NCBI GenBank assembly: GCA_018716135.1
Contig: DVKG01000009.1
Coordinates: 65,602-129,601, forward strand
DNA from: Scybalosoma faecavium
GTDB taxonomy: Bacteria; Bacillota; Clostridia; Christensenellales; Christensenellaceae
Reading direction: 5' to 3'
Length of the DNA stretch: 64,000 bases
Shown: in pieces, positions 59,842 to 64,000 of the stretch
Numbering within the stretch: position 1 is the first letter of the stretch
How the letters are laid out: every line of letters begins with the position of its first letter
Program-made: the position numbers and the translations under genes
Notes under the pieces: model-generated
Database searches by the model: none
What the model was told of the DNA's origin: nothing
Seen by the model: only the letters and a program-made list of their open reading frames with translations

Positions 59842-60975
59842 TTAAGCTTTTGCCGTAAATCTGTCATATTTCAACGCTGATATGTCTATCGTATGAGAGC
59901 TTCCGTCAAGTATAATCTCGCTGAGCGCCAGCCCTACAGCGGGAGAAATTCCAAAGCCATGGCCCGAAAAGCCGCAGGCTATTGTCAATCCGGGGACTTC
60001 GCTGATACTGTCAATCACGGGAACCTTATCTCTGCATACATCGTACCACCCTGCCCATGTGCGGACCACCTTTACATCCTTGAGTATCGGGAAGTATTTG
60101 ATAACGCCGCGGCATATGCAAGGCGCTGTCAGCGGATTTGTGACATACCTGCGCTTGTTGGATACATAAGCTTCGATGCCGCCGTTTCCGCCAAGTACAA
60201 AGGAGCCATGCTTAGACTGATGTCCATAGAAGTCGCCTTCCGCCGTGCCGAGCATTATCGGGAACATATCAGGCTCCATCTCGGTTACAAACACCTCGTT
60301 CATCTCTCTTTCTATCGGGAGGTCAATTCCTACAGTATTTGCAATAGCTCTGGACTCCCATCCCGAGCAGAGTAAAATCTGCTCGCCCTCATATATGCCG
60401 TCGTCAGTTTCAACTATGCGCGCCCTTCCGCGGACTTTTTTAATCCCCGTCACCGTAACTCCTGTGATAAACGTCACGCCCATAGAAAGCGCTTTGCGGT
60501 AAAAACCAAGTGTAGTATGCAGCGGATTAGCGTGACCGTCTGTCGGGCACCAGGAAGCGCCTATTACCTCGTCAGAAACATACGGGCAAATTTCCTTTGC
60601 TTCTTCTGCCGACACCATCTCTACATCCAGACCTACCGCCTTGGATTTTTCTGTCCTGTCAATCAGAGTCTTGATATGCGCCTCTGTCTTGCCCAGTCTC
60701 AGATTTCCCTTCCGGCAATATTCCACGTCGGCTCCGAGTTCTTCGCCCAGAGTCGGCCATATATTTGCAACTGCGTACATAGCCAGCGGAAGCTCTCTGG
60801 TATCTCTGGCGGACTGTCTGACGCCGCCTGCGTTTCTGCAGGAGCCGCCGTTGCCTATTTCTTTTTTCTCCAGCACGATGATGTCGTTCATGCCGCGCTT
60901 TGCGAGATTATATGCCGTAGCGCACGCCATCACTCCGCCGCCAATAATAATTACAGATGCTGTTCTCTTTTCCAT
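59842..60975 (-). CDS. FAD-dependent oxidoreductase (amino/imino-acid dehydrogenase catalytic subunit)
   Basis: 377 aa of the DAO/HcnC family (glycine oxidase, D-amino acid and sarcosine dehydrogenase relatives). N-terminal FAD site SVIIIGGGVMACATAYNLAK, then RNAGGVRQSARDTREL, and the late IACGFSGHGFGISPAVG block that closes the FAD pocket. It is the last gene of a four-gene operon whose members match HcnA/B/C or OoxA/B type heteromers. The substrate is not visible. Confidence 0.85.
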   Translation of the reverse strand: MEKRTASVIIIGGGVMACATAYNLAKRGMNDIIVLEKKEIGNGGSCRNAGGVRQSARDTRELPLAMYAVANIWPTLGEELGADVEYCRKGNLRLGKTEAHIKTLIDRTEKSKAVGLDVEMVSAEEAKEICPYVSDEVIGASWCPTDGHANPLHTTLGFYRKALSMGVTFITGVTVTGIKKVRGRARIVETDDGIYEGEQILLCSGWESRAIANTVGIDLPIEREMNEVFVTEMEPDMFPIMLGTAEGDFYGHQSKHGSFVLGGNGGIEAYVSNKRRYVTNPLTAPCICRGVIKYFPILKDVKVVRTWAGWYDVCRDKVPVIDSISEVPGLTIACGFSGHGFGISPAVGLALSEIILDGSSHTIDISALKYDRFTAKA

Positions 60976-60979
60976 GGCC

Positions 60980-61309
60980 TTACTCCTTTACATCCTGTAC
61001 GTCATTGGCAAAAACTTCGATAGTAACAGGGCGTACAGGAGCTCTGCCCGTTATCATGCCGAGATCGGAAATGCTGAGCCCCAGCTCACGCGCTACTATG
61101 TTCTGGACATTGCGCTGACATGTCTGACCCTGACATAGCCCCATGCCCGTGCGCAGCCAGCGCTTGATCTCGTTAGTCGTGCGCAGACCTTCATGTACCG
61201 CGCGTCTTATTTCCCCCTTTGTGATTTCTTCACAACGGCAAATTATCATATCGTCATCAGGCTGAGCTGTAAATTCCGACTCAGCACGTGTTCTTATGAT
61301 TTTACTCAC
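60980..61309 (-). CDS. small BFD-like [2Fe-2S] protein
   Basis: 109 aa. The CxC and Cx4C pattern, ICRCEEITKGEI then TGMGLCQGQTCQRNV, is that of bacterioferritin-associated ferredoxin and the [2Fe-2S] module found in HcnB-type dehydrogenase subunits. In Hcn-type enzymes this module is often fused to the large NAD(P)-like subunit; here it is its own gene, 4 bases before the FAD subunit and 17 after the large subunit. Confidence 0.82.
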   Translation of the reverse strand: MSKIIRTRAESEFTAQPDDDMIICRCEEITKGEIRRAVHEGLRTTNEIKRWLRTGMGLCQGQTCQRNVQNIVARELGLSISDLGMITGRAPVRPVTIEVFANDVQDVKE

Positions 61310-61326
61310 TGTAGTTCTCCCCCCTT

Positions 61327-62907
61327 CTAAGCCTGAAAGAAACGTGCGCGATGAACAAATTCTACCGGAACCTTCATCGTGAGAATGGCTGTCTTGTCTG
61401 TCGCCTTGCTTTCTCTAACAGATACCACCTCCGCGTCGCAGACAACCTTCCCTCCGCGATCCAACGCCTTGCCCTTGGCTCCGGATTCAGGTCTGGGCAA
61501 AAATTCATACGGCAGCCCTACCGAAGCAAATCCCGGTTCAAAGTCCTCATTGATGAGGAAAATAGCCTGACCTGAGCAATTCGCCACGCACATGCCGCAG
61601 CCTGTGCATTTGCTGTCCTTGTTAATCACGGGCAACTTTACTATATCTTCGCCTACCATTATGCACCCAAACTTGCATGCATCCTGGCACGGATTGCACG
61701 GTATATTCTGCGTGCATTCGATTACAGGGTGAACACCTTCAGCTTTGTTGTTAGCCGCCGGGAAAGCTGCGATCTCTTCGTCGCTGACATATCCCTTCTT
61801 GAGCAGGTTAGCGGAAAGCGCATAGCCTTCGTCTGTCTCTTTCAAATCCGTGCGGCCCTTGTTCGCCGGAGAGAACATGCCCTCTCTCAGCTGTCCGAGA
61901 GATTTTTTATATGAAGCAACTCTTGCTGCAAATTCATCCTCTGTGATGTATCCCGCTTCCTTAGCTGCACAAGAGCCGGAAACACGACCCTGCAGCATAG
62001 CGGAGGAGGCTTCTTCTATACCGGCGACGTCACCCGAGCAATAAATGCCCTTTATTGAAGTCTCGCCGTATTCATCGACAATGGGTACGTGTCCGCCTTT
62101 CTTCGGCAAAAATGCCATATCGCAGCCCGCATTTGAAGCAAGCTGGCTCATAGGAGAGAGACCTACTGCGATGCAGATAGTATCTACATCCAGTTCCTTC
62201 TCTGTACCGGGGATTGGCTGAAACCTCTCGTCTACCTGAGCTATTACGGCGCCTTCAACCTTTCCGTCTCCCTTCGCCTCCACTACAGTATGGGACATGT
62301 AGAACGGAACGCCTGTGCGAGCGACCTTGGCGGCATGAACGCCATAGCCGCCTACTCTGGGAGCCGCGTCTATAACAGCTGCAACCTCACACCCCGCCTG
62401 TAAAAGCTGAAATGAGACTACCAAGCCTACGTTACCCGAGCCCACCATCAGAACCTTGCTTCCGGGACGAACCCCCTGCAAATTCATCAAAGCCTGCGCC
62501 GCGCCCGCGCCTATAACGCCGGGAGTATCCCATCCCTTGAAAGGAACCATGTTTTCCGCCGCGCCTGTCGCAATTATGACGGCATCGCCCTTGTAATGCT
62601 TACTCTCATTCCCGATTCTGACCGCTACTTCCTTTTCGTCATATATGCCCATGACTGTAGCGTTCAGATATACTTTTACGCCTGCTTCTTCAGCCTCAGC
62701 GAGAAGCTCTTCCCCGATTTTAAAACCGCGTTCTTTAGCATGATGCTCTTTGGAGCCGAAGAATTTGTGAATCTGTTTGAAAAGCTGTCCGCCGGGGCGT
62801 GCATTTTCATCAAATACAACTACATCCATACCTGCCTTAGCAGCCTCTATAGCAGCGGAGAGACCTGCCGGTCCGGCGCCGATAACTATCAATTCATGTC
62901 TTTTCAC
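61327..62907 (-). CDS. FAD/NAD-dependent oxidoreductase with C-terminal 4Fe-4S ferredoxin domain
   Basis: 526 aa. N-terminal dinucleotide site IGAGPAGLSAAIEAAKAG (GxGxxG at residues 10-15), DENARPGGQLF, a second Rossmann site KVLMVGSGNVGLVV, and GIYCSGDVAGIEEASS. Then a two-cluster ferredoxin part: CTQNIPCNPCQDACKFG and KCTGCGMCVANCSGQA. This matches the alpha subunit (HcnB/OoxA/proline dehydrogenase alpha type) that passes electrons between the FAD subunit and a ferredoxin or NAD. It overlaps the upstream 2Fe-2S gene by 4 bases. Confidence 0.88.
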   Translation of the reverse strand: MKRHELIVIGAGPAGLSAAIEAAKAGMDVVVFDENARPGGQLFKQIHKFFGSKEHHAKERGFKIGEELLAEAEEAGVKVYLNATVMGIYDEKEVAVRIGNESKHYKGDAVIIATGAAENMVPFKGWDTPGVIGAGAAQALMNLQGVRPGSKVLMVGSGNVGLVVSFQLLQAGCEVAAVIDAAPRVGGYGVHAAKVARTGVPFYMSHTVVEAKGDGKVEGAVIAQVDERFQPIPGTEKELDVDTICIAVGLSPMSQLASNAGCDMAFLPKKGGHVPIVDEYGETSIKGIYCSGDVAGIEEASSAMLQGRVSGSCAAKEAGYITEDEFAARVASYKKSLGQLREGMFSPANKGRTDLKETDEGYALSANLLKKGYVSDEEIAAFPAANNKAEGVHPVIECTQNIPCNPCQDACKFGCIMVGEDIVKLPVINKDSKCTGCGMCVANCSGQAIFLINEDFEPGFASVGLPYEFLPRPESGAKGKALDRGGKVVCDAEVVSVRESKATDKTAILTMKVPVEFVHRARFFQA

Positions 62908-63233
62908 TTATTCTTCGCCTCCCATGCTTCGCGTGTTTCCACGCCGTACTGTGTCTGCACTTCCATGCCATCTTCCAACATCGTTATGCAAGTACGCACA
63001 TTAGGCTGTCCGTTTACAATCATAACGCAGTCAGTACATCTGCCTATCGCGCAGAATATTCCTCGCGGTTTGTGTTGCTTCGCCGTGTAGCGATGCGTCA
63101 TAATTCCCGCCGCATGCAGCGCCGCCGCTATGGACTCGCCTTCATATCCGGTCATGTCCTTTCCGTCAAACAGAAAATGTACCTCCCGCCCCTTTTTGTA
63201 CTCATCAATAATGGGGTGCTTATCAATCCTCAT
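62904..63233 (-). CDS. HcnA-like (2Fe-2S)-binding protein
   Basis: 109 aa. Fer2_4-type ferredoxin domain: FDGKDMTGYEGESIAAALHA and GIFCAIGRCTDCVMIVNGQP, with the fourth Cys in VRTCIT. It is the first gene of the dehydrogenase operon, behind GGTGAG. Together with the next three genes it builds a heteromeric amine or imino-acid dehydrogenase. Confidence 0.85.
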   Translation of the reverse strand: MRIDKHPIIDEYKKGREVHFLFDGKDMTGYEGESIAAALHAAGIMTHRYTAKQHKPRGIFCAIGRCTDCVMIVNGQPNVRTCITMLEDGMEVQTQYGVETREAWEAKNK

Positions 63234-63863
63234 ACACTGCTCACCCTTTTCTCATGATTCATCCGAGCTATGTCTTTAGCATCTCGGATAGCGTTTGCCC
63301 TTATTTTTCTCCATACTGCACATTTTGCAATTTATATATCTTTAATTTTGCAAAATATACGTTTATCTGTCCTTCTTTTCGGCATTGCCTCAAGAATTAT
63401 GGTGTTATTATAGCTCTCTTATTGCATAATGTCAATAGCAAAAACGTAAAAATTGCAATTTTTATTCTGCAAAAATTGCAATATTAATTTCTTACTGCTT
63501 TTGCCTTATACTTATAAATGCTCTATCAGCTCACTCTTTTTTCATAACTAAACTCGTATATTTCACTTTATAGCCCGTAAATATACGAACTATTTTAAAT
63601 GGTCTTGCCGTAAATTACGTAAAATTCGATTAGCTTTCATGTAGACTATATTTCAATCTGCAATTCTAATGCGAGCATTTTTGCAAGTCAGTTCATTCTC
63701 TCTTGCATTTTTAGCGTTTGTCTGCACTCCTCTTTTTTGCAATTTAATCTTCTCGTTCCTGCATTTTTAATATAAGCAATAAAAAAGGACTCACCCTCAC
63801 CGGATGAATCGATACCTTTCCTGCTTTTTACGTGGTTATAGAGAGAGGGGAGGAGGAATGTTG
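63234..63863. other. A/T-rich intergenic region with repeated TTGCA motifs
   Basis: 630 bases with no credible gene. It has a hairpin (ATCCGAG/CTCGGAT, 63261-63289) in the operon's 5' UTR on the minus strand, and at least nine TTGCA/TGCAA cores in T-rich surroundings between 63318 and 63770, including the palindrome AAAAATTGCAATTTTT (63449-63464) next to another AAAAATTGCAAT (63471-63482). Sites like these could bind a regulator of the dehydrogenase operon. Confidence 0.45.
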
Positions 63864-63898
63864 AAAGTAAAAAAAGAGATTCACATTTGTGAATCTCT
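63864..63898 (-). terminator. rho-independent terminator of the rRNA operon
   Basis: Minus strand: AGAGATTCAC and GTGAATCTCT (10 bp), loop AAAT, followed by TCTTTTTTTAC, just downstream of 5S rRNA. Confidence 0.9.
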
Positions 63899-63910
63899 CT
63901 AAAATTGAAA

Positions 63911-64000
63911 CCGGCAGCTACCTAACCTCCCACACCGTCTCCAGTGCAGTACTTTCGGCGTATAAGGGCTTAACTTCTGTGTTCGGAATGTAAACAGGTG
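63911..64000 (-). rRNA. rrf: 5S ribosomal RNA, partial (3' part)
   Basis: Reading the minus strand: CATTCCGAACACAGAAGTTAA, trimmed at its ends, then CGCCGAAAGTACT, GGAGACGG and GGGAGGTTAGGTAGCTGCCGG, the conserved middle and 3' end of bacterial 5S rRNA. About 90 of some 117 nt are present; the 5' end and the rest of the rRNA operon lie beyond base 64000. Confidence 0.93.

Noticed and set aside
63449..63482. CRISPR repeat pair
   Set aside because: The AAAAATTGCAAT copies are palindromic, closely spaced and without spacer-like units; there are no cas genes.

Overview
The window reads as one chromosome segment from an anaerobic, probably spore-forming member of the Clostridia. The pointers are a complete Firmicutes-type S10-spc ribosomal operon with a zinc-binding S14, an SCIFF peptide with its radical-SAM maturase (a clostridial hallmark), a SipL-like DUF3794/LysM spore morphogenesis protein, a topA-trmFO-hslV-hslU block, and rho-independent terminators throughout. 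Several genes start with TTG behind good Shine-Dalgarno sites. No phage, insertion sequence or CRISPR array was seen.

Layout. 1-11170 (minus): rpsJ to secY in the canonical order, then the 5' part of adk, driven by a promoter at about 11150 with a structured leader of about 210 nt. 11260-15120 (minus): an ECF sigma factor coupled to an RsgI-like anti-sigma factor with PepSY domains, and a secreted NlpC/P60 hydrolase. 15520-24860 (minus): smc, ftsY, ylxM, ffh, rpsP, khpA, rimM, trmD and a purine nucleoside phosphorylase, a co-oriented SRP/translation block. 25024-25513 (plus): tRNA-Thr(CGU) and a 50-aa orphan protein. 25520-27390 (minus): a methyltransferase and an M20 amidohydrolase. 27643-30649 (plus): ddl, murF and an acetyltransferase. 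30693-34600 (minus): a DUF3795 protein, a DUF4353 lipoprotein, a GH25/LysM lysozyme, and hpf preceded by a structured RNA that I identify as the raiA motif. 34651-38247 (plus): the SCIFF genes scfA and scfB, a tautomerase and the SipL-like protein. 38358-40332 (minus): a ProB-like kinase and a GNAT-like protein. 40551-45819 (plus): an aminopeptidase P and an amino-acid ABC transporter in glnQHMP order. 46050-53492 (minus): topA, trmFO, hslV, hslU, der, plsY. 53861-56701 (plus): a lysine riboswitch and a polar amino-acid ABC transporter. 56851-63233 (minus): an ornithine-cyclodeaminase-like enzyme, PII and ammonium transporter genes, and a four-gene FAD/Fe-S dehydrogenase operon. 63864-64000 (minus): the end of an rRNA operon (partial 5S rRNA and terminator).

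Most of the window is housekeeping: ribosome synthesis, protein targeting, chromosome organisation, wall precursor synthesis and RNA modification. The accessory interest lies in (i) the divergent raiA RNA/hpf and SCIFF units that share one promoter region, where the SCIFF peptide has a seventh Cys and a basic C-terminal tail; (ii) the lysine riboswitch with a legible terminator/antiterminator switch, which assigns the transporter a likely substrate; (iii) the right-hand amino-acid oxidation and nitrogen cluster; (iv) a dispersed hairpin repeat present twice; and (v) the ECF sigma/RsgI-PepSY pair. All calls come from reading the sequence; no database search was run.
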